Source: Solanum dulcamara (lineage: Eukaryota > Streptophyta > Magnoliopsida > Solanales > Solanaceae). From it: a DNA stretch of 64,000 bases. The first letter of the stretch is position 1; the number at the start of each line of letters is the position of its first letter. The notes beneath the pieces are model-generated. The model did no database searches. It worked only from the letters and a program-made list of their open reading frames with translations, and had not been told where the DNA came from. Positions 15,393 through 27,007 of the stretch are shown in pieces. Position numbers and translations under genes: made by a program. Location of the stretch: the NCBI RefSeq assembly GCF_947179165.1, contig NC_077244.1:78334144-78398143 (forward strand). Reading direction: 5' to 3'.

Positions 15393-16690
15393 AGATTGAA
15401 ACTCTGACTGAAGAACAGATGGAAGCAAGTTTGCAGAAGAATTTTAAGAGGCCTGAGTTTACAGTTAACTCTATTAACTCCAGATTTCAGAGTTCTAAAA
15501 GAAGGGTCGGGTCGGGTCTTAAATTCAAATCAGATACCGACCCGTATATTACAATCCGACCCACTAGACTTCTACTTCTCTCTTTTTTTCCTTTTTTTTT
15601 ACTAACCTCAAAATTCTAGAGAGCCAAATGGATACAGTTCCAAATATAAAGTTTTATTTATCGGTAAGAATTGAACTCACAACATAATTTAACGTCAAAA
15701 ATTAATAGCTTATTCGTTAAATATTGTCTTCCACAAGTAAGGGAAATCAAACAACTTATAAACTCATTTCCCCTTTTAACTTGAGAGACATCGTCTTAAA
15801 TATTTATGACATCACGAATGAAAGAGAACAAAATATATTTTCATACACATATTTCTTTAATCTTCTTACTCAAGCTCACGAAAAATGATTACTCCTTCAG
15901 TCCAAAGTTGTTTGATTAGACAACAATAATAATATACTCAGTAAAATTCCCCAAGTAAAATATAAAGAGGGTAAAATATACACAGATCTTACCACTAACT
16001 CGTAAAAATAAAGGTTGCATTCATCAACGGCTCTTGTGTGGCATGACCCTGGCCGCCCGAAAGGGTGCAACCGATTAAACATAAAATTTAAAAAATTCAA
16101 GATTTAATACTTGTGATCTAAAATAAAATACAAATACTTGTCTCACTATAAATTATCTTATTAAGAATAAACAAAATTAACTATTACTAAATATGTATAA
16201 AAGGGTCCTTTTTGGACGGACTAAAAAAAATAATGTCTACATAAATTGACATGGAATATTTTCTTTTATACCAACTTCAAACTTTGATGGACAAACAGGC
16301 TCATCCCTCCATCCTTCTCCACTTACCAGAATCAGACTTGAATCATAGTAGGATTCAAACTTGTGAAATACACCTAATTTGATCGAGCACCTCCATCAAA
16401 AAATTAACACACCAAAATCTGAAAAATTTACACATCTGCCATACTTGTAAGAGAACCTTTTTCCCAAACATAATTTGATTTGTTGGTGTTAGAAAATTGG
16501 AGCTCAAAGTACAACCAGCTCAACTGTTTCAAGGGAAAAAATTTGAACTTGGGAGAGGCTAATCACATGCTCTAAACCTTCACACAAGCAAGCGCAAGAG
16601 AAGCGGAGCCCGATGATACCGCTTCCATCTGCCTTTCTCCACTTAAATACCAAACATGATTCATAACAGGATCAGAAACTCATGAAGCAA
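15393..16690. other. Intergenic between the YIF1-type gene and the LRR gene
   Basis: The region contains the presumed YIF1 promoter and non-coding first exon near 15393-15470. It also has a degenerate TS-like SINE (about 15918-16080) and two weak SINE-like blocks near 16300-16400 and 16610-16690 with CTCCACTTAAATACCA-type text. No gene is seen. Confidence 0.45.
15918..16080 (-). mobile_element. Degenerate TS-type SINE
   Basis: The plus strand reads ACAACAATAATAATATACTC followed by AGTAAAATTCCCCAAGTAAA, then a TACACAGATCTTACCACTAA block. This is the reversed layout of the solanaceous TS SINE, whose 3' end is a TTG repeat. It is strongly diverged and the right boundary is uncertain. Confidence 0.4.
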
Positions 16691-19600
16691 CTAAGGATCA
16701 TCATCATAAGGTTCATTTAAAGCTGGTGAAGAAGAGAGTTCCAAAATAGAAACTCCATTGGTTTGAAACTCAGCCAACTCAGATAAATCAACTTGTTGTC
16801 CACACAAGATATTTCCCCTCAAATCCAAATGCTCCAGTTTACCTAACAAATAGCAAAGAAAAAGGTCAATGAATTCCACAAATAAGTGAAACTGAAGGCA
16901 CAGAAAGCTTTTGACATGCATTTAAATGTCCATGTCAACTCACATTTCCCTTCTAGTTTCTCAAAAAATTATAGAAACATACAACGTACCGGTGTAATCC
17001 CACAAGTGGAATCAGGAGAGGATGGTGTGTACACAGTCTTACTCATACCTTGTGAAGGTAGAGAGGTTGGTTTTGGACCCTTGACGCAAGCAAAATAATA
17101 AAATCAAGTATGAAAAGGGGGAATTTTTTTTTGTAGAAACATGAGGCCACTAAAACCTAATGTTATGCTAAAACTCAAACAGAAAACTGGAAAGTATAGT
17201 AGAGAGCTAAAAGAAAAAAAGGAAAAAGTTAACTAAGCAAGCTTAAGTTGAGACTTGAGAGCAAAAGTGGTTGGATTTCCACCAACTAGTGTGAAGAACT
17301 TAAAATAAGGCTCTTATACATCTAAATTCCCTCCACAATTTCAGCCAACTAACTAATTCTAACTAACATTTGAACTCAAACTCATAAATTGAAATTTTGC
17401 CTTTCATGCCAATTTATATAAAGCTAACAATTGAAATTACCATAACTAATATTTGAACTTCTTTTATCACTAAGTCCAGCTTGGCGATGCATATTTGTGT
17501 ATTATATAGTTAACTAATATTTGAACTTCTTTTATCACTAAGTCCAGCTTAGCGATGCATATTTGTGTATTATAGTGAATACTAAAAGAACCTCTAAATC
17601 GGGAATTTTTTAATATGGGAGAATGCCTGTGGCCCAACATTGTTAGCCCGCACCCACTTCTTAAGGGAACAGCAGGTTCCGAACTCCGGGAAGTATGGGC
17701 CTGCTCCTTTATCCTCCTCCAAACCTAAACACCAACCTTTTGTCCACACAAACCGTGAGGGAATGTGTGTATCCACACTTCATGTGTTGCGTATTAAATA
17801 GGAAAAAAAATTCTTCTTGAGTATTTCTGTCTATTTTTTTAATTTAAAGGCCTAAATTATTTTCTTAGCAATACTAGCTCCATTATGGAGTAGCTTATCT
17901 TTTGTTGGGAGAATGATAGATCTTGATATTTTTAAATAATAGTAGATTTTATTCTTCAATTTCACAAGCTTGACACTTAATGTATTCATTGTCATTGTCA
18001 GGTTCTTGTAGATGGGTTGCACTCATCTTTAATGCTATTTTTTTCTGGCACCTCGACTAATTCCACGGAATCCCTGTCACCTCCCACCAGCAACAACTAC
18101 CTGAAAACTCTGTCCACCAAAGTTAGGACAGATGCGAAGAATCACCTACTGTTCTTTTGTCTCCGCTGAGTTTTGAATCTGAGACCTCAGGGTTCTCAAC
18201 CACTTCATTGACCGCTAGGCCACACCCTTGGGTGCCATCTTAAGTGCTATTTTCTGATAGAATTGTACATTCACCTAACCAAACAAATCAGCAAAAGAGA
18301 TATGCCACATGCTAAATAGAAGGTTGTGACTTTATTTTCACAACTTATCCATCCATTATTAGCAACTGACAAAAGGAAGATATAAGATTGATGTGATCCG
18401 AATGCTTAAATTGTCAATTTATATTGGTCACATGTTGTCGATACTAATTTGACAATTTAAATTTTGGCAACAGAGAGAAACCAAAACGAGAGAAGAAACA
18501 GAGTATTATAAGGTTGTACCTTTTGCAGCTTTTACAGCAGAGCAAAGGATTGACAAAGATTCTTTGGGCATAAAGTTATATTTTGCGTTTACTGTTGAAA
18601 GATCTGGAGCATGAGAGAAAAGCTTTGACAAAAATCTTGCAGTTTCAATTCCACCTCGATTCTTGCTGCATAAATTTAATGAACATGTTACTCTCAGTTC
18701 CAAATCCATGAGCTAAAGTTCAATGAAAATTCCCTTTAACCTTATGTTGATGGAGTGGAGCTTTGTTTCCTTTACTAACTCTTTGCCTGCTCTCATGAAG
18801 CCAGAAGAACCTAGTCCAATGTCTTCAATATCAAGAGCTTGAATACCTCCACATAGAAACTTCCCTAGTGGTGTTCCTATCTCACTACAAAAAAGTTGAG
18901 CAATGAGAATATCAAAAAACTGTTCCCATGGAAGAGGTTGGAAGTGTCAATCTTGAAAGAAAGGTTGGAAGTGTCAAATGAGAATAAGAAAGGGTAATAT
19001 CGGACAGACGAGCATCTGCAGTATGAATAGTGTCAAATGAGATATTTAGCAAAGATTAAAAGGAGATCTAATGTCTTAAAGTCAGCGAGAAATCAAATAC
19101 AATAGGTTTGATTTGGTGGTCATATTAACTTTACAGCAAAGGGAAAACTATCAAAGCACCAAATAATGAAATAACCTGATATACAACTCCCAGGACAAAA
19201 GGAAAAGATTAGATTTGCAGCAAATTTTCCATGACAACGTTCACTTGAGATCAATATAACCCAGAACAAGGCTTAAAATGTCTCCCAACTTTAGCTGATA
19301 AAGTGGAATAGTAAACTCTTACAAACTTAGATTACAAAGAAAGCATGTGAAGGCCAACTGATAAACTAACTCTCCAGGTCATATGTGGTTTTCCCTCGGA
19401 AAATATCATCTATTTAGGAGAAGAATTACGAAAGTTGAATATAATTTTGTAATTGTATCTATTTTACCAACCTTCCAAGAGAATTGCCTCCAATCGAGAG
19501 AAAATTCAGTGGTTTTCTCAAAGATGAAAGAGCTTCTAGAAGTTCACAAACTCCAAAGCATGTAAGCTCACAACTTTCCAACTTCAAATCGACAAGGGGG

Positions 19601-22600
19601 AAATATCTATGGGGCGTCTCTTTGAAGTAGGGGATTAGACACCTGAAAGAAAAACGCACTTGTGAGACCTTAGCAAGTTGGCCACTGTACACAGACGGAA
19701 AAATTCAACAAACCTGATTCCAGAAGTCTCAATAGGATTGTCACTGAGATCAAGTTGCTCCAGATTAGGTATGTGGACTAGAGCATATCTGAGACAATCC
19801 ACATCGTCCCTCTGTAGATTGCAGTTCCTGAAGTTGGAGAACCAAATAAACTTTTTATTGCAGTGAAGATGACAATACAAATACACCTTTCATGATTCAT
19901 TAAGTCAGTTGTGATTAAATTTACTGAGGAACTGCTTATGCTAAGGCAGTTCAGTATGAGAAGAGACTTCTTTGAGGCACGAATAGAAAAGTCAAAACAT
20001 ACCTTAAATTAAGCTCCTTTAATGACTTCAGTGATTTATATGTCCCAGGTGGCTCTGTGCTACTTCTGTATTTCCATTTGAAATGAGAAAGCCATCCCGC
20101 AATCTGTAGTGTGAAATCTTCTATAGGTTGGTTGATGATTACATCAGTATAATAGAACAAAAGCAGAGCAAATATCGTTACTCACATTGTTTTCTGAAAG
20201 GTCCAGAACGGTAATACTAGATGAAGCATCAACGAGGGTATCAAAAACTATCCTCGCAAAATGTCGAGGAAGATGGTTGTCTGATAAGCATAGAGAAGAC
20301 AAGGACCTAGCAGAAACACGATGCACAAATGTAAGTCTATGGAATCATTTAGTGGGTCACAGTAGATGGTATGTACCATGATGCACAGAATGAACAAGGA
20401 ACTGCAATACATAAGTACTCAAATCATAACTATCACATGACAGTCTCCGTATCTCTAAGATTAGCATCAATTACGGGCTTAAATATAATTTCCTCCCATT
20501 TAGGAACTAAATTGACGGGCAATGAAATTAGTCTCCAACCGAAGAGAAACTATGAGCCAAGTTTGAACTCTCTGAACTGTTACTAAATCCCACATTGTTA
20601 CCAAATTCTGCTTGAAAGAAATGAGATTATCGCAGATATATAGATTTAAAACAACCAAATTTCCCAAAGTCACCTAGAAAAACATATTGAAAAAACAAAA
20701 AAGTATGAAATATAATTTAAGGAAAGATTATATAGATGGATCGTCAGTCCACTAAAACACAGTCATTGATTGCACTCATAAGATAAGAGCATTTTAACAA
20801 AATTTCAATTTCTTCAACCAGGAAACTCCCAGAATACAACTATCTGTGTGATTGCTGTCACTAGTACCATTATAGTTTAAACTTTATAAGCAGACAGATA
20901 CAAAAGCAGCAATATTGCCAAGAGGGAAAAAAAATTCTTTTTTTAAAAAAAAAATAACTCACATGACATCCTTGGTTTCATGATATCATGAATATGAAGA
21001 TACACATCACATTAAACAACTTGATTGTTAACTGCTGATTATGAGTATAAAGCATAGAACAGTTAAATAAACGAGCTGATGGAGGCTGCAGTGAAATCCA
21101 CTATACCTCCCTGATGATAGAAAAGATATTAGTCCAGCAGGCAAGGAATGAAAGTTGTTCTCTAGGAAGCTCGATGTCTTGATTGAGAAATGTTGCATTC
21201 CAAGTGCTTGAGGACTGTGCAAGCATAGCAAGTCACAAATTGCATCAAGAGAAGCAACCGTAAACTTGCAATGCATGAATTTAATTGACTTTAGGGATCG
21301 ATAGTTCTGGCTGATGAGTTGGCATAACCCCTCGACCTGTAAGGTTGAAAGCCACAGGAAAAGCAGTGCAACAGTTAAGAAGATATAAGAATTTAAAACA
21401 AAGATATGTCTGCAAATTCCCTTTTTACTACAGATGCCAAACAGAAAATGCACAAGCACTTGAGACAACAAGTATGTTCCACACATTTAGTTCTGACTTG
21501 AATTCCAGAAATAAATGTATGTCAGAGTAGATTATAGGATCTGATGCCAGTGGCATGTCTGGAATCTTATCTCAAACAGTCTCTTAGGGGCCATGGCATC
21601 TTTTCTTTCCCACACGAATTTTGCTATGTCAAACTTTTCTTCTTTTGGCTGTATAGACTCAGATGCACCAGAGAAGAAAGTAGAAACAGGATCAGCTTGT
21701 CTTGGTGGGGAGTATGGCTGGGAATACGTGGGAAATAAGGTAGACCATTGGGGAGAGCTATGTGTTATCCGTGGGTCAGGACTCAGGACTACCATATTTC
21801 AGCAGCTGGATTTGCTCTTTGATGGAGGCCATGTCTCTTCGTTGTTACTTGTAAATTTTGCTTTTTCCTGAAAACTAAGATGTACAGCACATATATAAAA
21901 GAACTAAACTTACATGCTCATCAGACTTGATCCATTGTAATTCCAAACTCTCCAACCTTGCATTTCTAAGTAAAAGCTGCAACAAAGAATATAAGGTAAT
22001 AATATAGAAAAACTAAAGGAAGCTGTATATGCCATCAAATCAATCAATCTCTTCTTTGCATATTTAATGTAACGCCTAAATATTATTTAAACAAGCATTT
22101 TCTAACTTACTTTTTATGTTGTTCTTTTTCTATTTGACAATAAAATTAGAAATTGAAATTTCACACAAGTATTATCAATTGGAAGCTTCCTTTTATCTGC
22201 ATCAAGTAGTTAAACATCTATATGTGATTTCAATTTAAACTGTCCTGTTTGATATTAGAAAGTCAAATTGGACTTTCAATTGGAAATAGAGAACATATAG
22301 TGCACAGTATGTACAACACTACAACTTACACAAGTTTCTTCCACACACAGAACATTTGGCAATCTCAGGTGTCTGCAATCAAAACAAATGTAATTCAAAA
22401 TGAACTGTGTTTGAGAACATCAAGAACAGTAGTTGAAACACAATATGTAGCATGAAACACAAATCATTTGCAGTAATGAAGGATCTACATGCACAAAAAG
22501 GCTCCAAATTTGTACTTTTAATGTTCAAAACAAAAACTTATTCAGCACACCCCCTGTTTCAAAGAGGAAAAAAAGGAAAATAAAGTAGAGAACTGCAGAG

Positions 22601-25600
22601 AGAACCCCAGTTTCAACCTTCGATGATACTTCACGAATGTTGTGTTCAAGACAATGACTCGTAATAATAGGAACATTAATTTGCATATGGCATTTAAAGA
22701 TATTTCTGCCATGAGGCTCAATGTCCTCTGAATAGATAACACCTGCAGATTTTAAAAAATTGTAAAAATACACCTGGCATATGATCCAAATTGTTGGCAG
22801 TGATAAGCAAACTTGGAATAGTCACAGGTGAATCTACTGATGTGTCCCCTATGATCAATATAGTTTAGGATTGATTCTGCACAAACAAAAGAAACTTGTA
22901 TCAACTAAATCTTACCTGGCTAGTTTAGAGCTTTTTTTAGGACTTTCTTGAGCTATAATTTTTCCAGAACAGGAAAAGACTTCTGCATACAAATACTACT
23001 TGTGATACAAAACTCCAGACAAAATAAAGGCATCTGAAAAGATTCAACCTCCTTCAAAATCCTCTTTAAACTCTGTCCAAAACATAGCTTTCACATAGTG
23101 TGTGAATAAAATATTCCTTGCCCAAATAGACTAGAGTAAAAGGAAGAAAGAAAAGTTAGCCCCACAAGAGGATTTGAGTGTTTAATAGAAAATTTGATTT
23201 TAACCCAAGACAGCATCTAAAAGAGGATGCATAAATAAGGATCCGGGCATGGCTGCCATAAATTGATTTGCCAGAAAGTGGTGCAATGGATAATAAGAGA
23301 CGTCAATCAACATGAATCTCTTACCTGGAACTTCTATTTCACTAATCCGACCATGAAAAGATGGGAATAAAGCAAACTCTGCTGTTGTATCCAGGCAACT
23401 GTTCCCCAAAAAATGTAGAATTTTAAAATGACAGGTGAACTGAAGCCATATAAAATAGTGGTAACCACCAATAAGTAGATCATTTGATGTTCGTACTTCT
23501 GCAAATGTGCTTCCCAATACATCTGTTGCCAGTCACACTCTACTTCTTTTACTTTTGCTGATCTGGCAAATGACTTACTATCGAAATTCTTACTCCTCCG
23601 ACCAAAAGCAGGCCACCGAGCTTCATAGAGATTTTTCCACTCTTCCTCAAAATTCAGATATCTGCAGAAACATATTTGAAGTTCCATTCAAAATAAAATC
23701 ATTTGCAGATCATGTATATCCGGGTAACCTCTCCTCTACAACTATTACCCGTGATGTAACATGCTCTTTCTTTATGACAAGGAAGCTGAAGAAAACTCAC
23801 TCAATTTCCTATATTTTCTACAGATGCAGACCTTTTACGCTTTCTCTGATTATCAACACCATCAGTCAAAAGCTCGTAATCATCCAAGATATCAGATTTC
23901 CTACAACACAACACAAGATTTTCTGGTGAAAGTTCAGGCACTATTATGCACCCCTGCCACTACATAAAGGTCCATGCGAAAAAACCTAAATAATGTCAAC
24001 CACCTATATCAGTTATACATATGACCTACCTAAAATGATGATCAATTCACGGTTAACTAGCTTCATTACTCTTAATACCAAACCACTTTCTCAAACAGTC
24101 AGATGTACCAAAAGTTTCAAACTATACACCTTTATTCATGTCCTTTCGGTTTAGCAGTAATTACAAATGAGCTTTCAGCAGATTAAAAGAGAGAATAATT
24201 TTTTGAGAACAGAAGTGGAACCAAGATGCAAATGACACATACGGCTGATAAGAAGATATAATCTTTTCATTCTGCAACTTAATCAAGATGTTGAAAATGG
24301 TTCTAGCCTTCGAAATAAATATGGCCAGATTTTTATTTATTTACTTCAACAGTAAAGGATAGTTGTATTACTGGGCAGTATATACAGGAAAGCTGTTACA
24401 TATTGTGTAAAGAGCTCAAAAAGTCTATCATGGATTTTAAATCATTAAATGAAGCCTTGTTACACCAAAAAAAGAAAGAGATACATCTGTATTACACATT
24501 TTCCTTTGCTCTACGAAATTCTTGTATTTCTTTCCAAGTGCACCACCAAATAGCTGTTGGTATCTAGTTCCAGATAAAATGTGGCCATATTTTGAGTGAA
24601 AGATACTATTTAACAAGATTGATGCTTGTATTCTAATTGTGACAAATTACTAGTAGTATTTATTAGCAGGTAGTATTCCCTGACAACAACAACAACATAC
24701 ACAGTGTAATCCCATAGGTGTCTGAGGAGGATAGAGTATAGAGTATGTGCAAACGTTACCCCTACCTTGGGAGGTAGAGAGGTTGTTTCTAAAAACCCTC
24801 AACTCAATGAAAAGCATATCAAAGTGGAGATAAGTAATTATATTCATGCTTTTGAACGTACAACGTGGATAATTAAGTCACAGCTGTTTTAAATAAAGCT
24901 TTTTTAATGTGGTCAAACCCAAACTAGTCGGTCAACAGTATGAATTGTCAATATCCATTCAGCTCCATTGGAGCCAGTTCCAATCCAATACTCAATTATT
25001 TCTCATTAAAAAAAAACAAGGGATTCTCCAAATATAGGGATTGTCAAAGTTCCTATAGTTCAATGAAATAGGTTGAAAAACTATTATGTCTCAGGTTCAA
25101 ATCCCAGGCAAGAGGCAAGAAACACAAGGTGATTTCTGAAAGAATTTGAACTAATTGTGCCACAGTTGAGCGTTTCTGTCCAATCGCTACATAGACACAA
25201 TACAATGTCTCACTCTCATTCTCATCTATTCAAGTCTTGGTGGACAAATTTACCGATACCTGTGCTGGTGAAAGGCAGCAAGTACCTCATGGAATTAGTG
25301 CCCAAGTATAAAAAAAAAAGTTTACTAAAGAAACATATACAACAACAACATAGCCAGTGGAATCCTACTAAAGAAACATATATAATCTATAATAGAGTGT
25401 TGAGATAAAAACCCTTGTTGTAATTTCTGCAACGCCAATGGAGGCAGGTGCAACAGCAACTGATCGAACAACTCCATAGGAAGTTGATACAATACTGATG
25501 AAAGATTAGGATCATCAACTGAAAACAAAAACAAAAAATGCTAAGCAATAGATGAATATTATAACACCAAAAATTATAATTCACATAAACAAACAAGAAA

Positions 25601-25678
25601 ACAATCACCTTGAATGAGTTCATCTCTGATTGAGTATATGCATAAGGTAATTAATGATGGAACTTCAACTTTCCCCAT
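16691..25678 (-). CDS. Leucine-rich repeat (RNI-like) protein with elongin BC-box-like N terminus
   Basis: Sixteen exons: 25609-25678, 25413-25518, 23832-23900, 23497-23661, 23325-23398, 22774-22876, 22330-22372, 21914-21976, 21107-21336, 20186-20306, 20003-20103, 19714-19827, 19472-19642, 18741-18884, 18520-18665 and 16691-16842. All junctions are GT-AG with matching phase; the total is 623 residues. The first 60 residues read [16 protein letters not shown], then [18 protein letters not shown], which resembles elongin-A/SOCS-type BC boxes. Next comes a basic KRKR and a WPAF-containing region. From about residue 200 to the end there are RNI-type leucine-rich repeats ([29 protein letters not shown]) and an acidic tail, EPYDDDP. 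Inference: a substrate receptor of a ubiquitin ligase, like animal LRRC41. The plant family itself is uncharacterised to my knowledge. Introns carry several SINEs. Confidence 0.85.
16981..17085 (-). mobile_element. TS-type SINE fragment in the last LRR-gene intron
   Basis: GGTGTAATCCCACAAGTGGA and TGAAGGTAGAGAGGTTGGTT match the core of the TS SINE in reverse orientation. The TTG tail and the 5' half are absent or eroded. Confidence 0.65.
17441..17578. repeat. Direct tandem duplication, unit about 70 bp
   Basis: TAACTAATATTTGAACTTCT continuing through TTATCACTAAGTCCAGCTT and GCGATGCATATTTGTGTATT occurs twice in a row with one clear base change (TTGGCG versus TTAGCG). The near identity suggests a recent duplication inside the intron. 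Confidence 0.85.
17590..17800 (-). mobile_element. SINE-like tRNA-derived repeat, diverged
   Basis: The plus strand has TATGGGCCTGCTCCTTTATC, then a CTCCAAACCTAAACACCA block and CACTTCATGTGTTGCGTATT. The same word order appears at 48590-48740. It reads as a reversed SolS-like SINE. Its B-box region is degenerate. Confidence 0.45.
18043..18236 (-). mobile_element. SolS-type SINE with target-site duplication
   Basis: On the minus strand the element begins GGTGTGGCCTAGCGGTCAAT (A-box region), then has a B-box-like GGTCTCAGATTCAAAACTC. It continues with CATCTGTCCTAACTTTGGTG and GGTGGGAGGTGACAGG, and ends in a T-rich tail. It is flanked by ATCTTTAATGCTATTTT (18025-18041) and ATCTTAAGTGCTATTTT (18237-18253), a 17-bp duplication with two mismatches. 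It sits in the last intron of the LRR gene. Confidence 0.85.
21532..21795 (-). other. Unexplained open frame inside an LRR-gene intron
   Basis: An 87-codon frame lies between the exons at 21914-21976 and 21107-21336. It has protein-like composition (a [20 protein letters not shown] stretch) and, just upstream in another frame, [14 protein letters not shown]. It lacks splice sites that would join it in phase to the LRR exons. It may be a decayed fragment of a mobile element or captured gene, or a chance frame. Confidence 0.25.
24683..24807 (-). mobile_element. TS-type SINE, 5'-truncated
   Basis: The plus strand starts ACAACAACAACAACATACAC, then AGTGTAATCCCATAGGTGTC, then ACCCCTACCTTGGGAGGTAG and AGAGGTTGTTT. 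This is the reverse of the TS SINE 3' half, which ends in TTG repeats. It is the clearest TS copy in the window and lies in intron 2 of the LRR gene. A second, shorter piece (AACAACAACATAGCCAGTGG) is at about 25340-25370. Confidence 0.8.
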
Positions 25679-27007
25679 GTTATCACAACCCTAAGATTAA
25701 TACTACATAAAGCTGCGATTTTTTACAAATGGAGTTGCAAAAAATCATATACAAAATGCGAAAATAATTCAAAAAAAATATAACAGCAAAATGAAATAGG
25801 AGTTATGATTAACAAGGAGAAGAATAAGATGGGATTTTTTTTTCAACACGAGATGACGTCGGGCGTCGTCTCTTCTAGGTTTGATTGACACTTCACTATC
25901 TAATTTAAAAATTAGTGTAACTTACCTTATTTCCCTAATTACCGTGTTCTAAATTACAAAAATCGCATAATGAATTTTGAATATATCATTCAACATTTAG
26001 ATACATGAACAGAATCCAGATACATACATAGAGAAAGGAATGTATATCAAAGAGTGAGAAATGTATTCGAGGGAAACTTTTTGAAGAATAAAACGGATTG
26101 AATTTAATTTTTTAGTTGTCTGAGGTCAGTCGATTTATTCTAAAAAAAATATATATATATTTATATAATGCATAATATTTAAATAACTAAGCTCGATGAT
26201 TTTTTAGTTTTTTCAATTTTAATGGAAAAATATGAGCTCAGTCGATTTTATTAAAACTTGAGCTCGATCAATTTTATAAAGAAAGATTAAAATCTAGGCA
26301 ATGTAGAAAAATAAAAATTATTTAGTATGTGATGCAACCCAAAAAGAATCTAACCCTAAAAACTAGTTGTTGAGAGTAAAGAATGACATATCGAGATTTT
26401 CAAAAAATATATATTAAATTAAAATGCAACTTTGATCATACCACAAACAAACATAGATAAAAAGTATGTTGGGGCAATTGGAAAAAAACAAATCATGTAG
26501 GTGTCCCACAGAGATATGTAAAAGTGATTAAAAAAAAAATTGTCAATAATTTATGCATTGGTCCACTCCAAAGTATATTGATGTAGGAGTGAGGTCGGAT
26601 ATATTTTATCTTCTTTAAATTTCAGTTAGTGAGATATTTTTAAATATGTTAATATTATTGATGTTATATTTTTGCTTTTTATTTACTTCTTCGAATATGT
26701 GAGATATTTTTCTTATTTTTAATAAAATATAAAATGGCTCAGATAATAAATTGCTTCTTTCAAATGAGTTTTTCAAGTTTGTGAACAAAAGAATGATACA
26801 TAAGAGAAGAAATTTAATTTATTATATACCTTAACAACTAAATAATTATATATATTATAGAAAAACAACATTTCATTTTCATTTTCACTCATCATATATA
26901 TCAAAATTACATTAATAAATATATATAATAAAGTTGCATTGACTTAGGTAGCAACTTTAAAACATAAAATTTCAAGAAGATACATAGTATATATATAATA
27001 ATTGGAT
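25679..27007. other. Intergenic between the LRR gene and the GDSL gene
   Basis: The LRR-gene promoter is at the left and the GDSL 3' flank at the right. The DNA is AT-rich with a short TA run near 26150. Nothing else is recognised. Confidence 0.5.

Noticed and set aside
22525..22773. Open frames on the minus strand between two LRR-gene exons, one Leu-rich
   Set aside because: Joining from the exon at 22774-22876 into this region would shift frame or meet a stop, whereas the small exon 22330-22372 joins in phase and continues the repeat pattern. It is intron.
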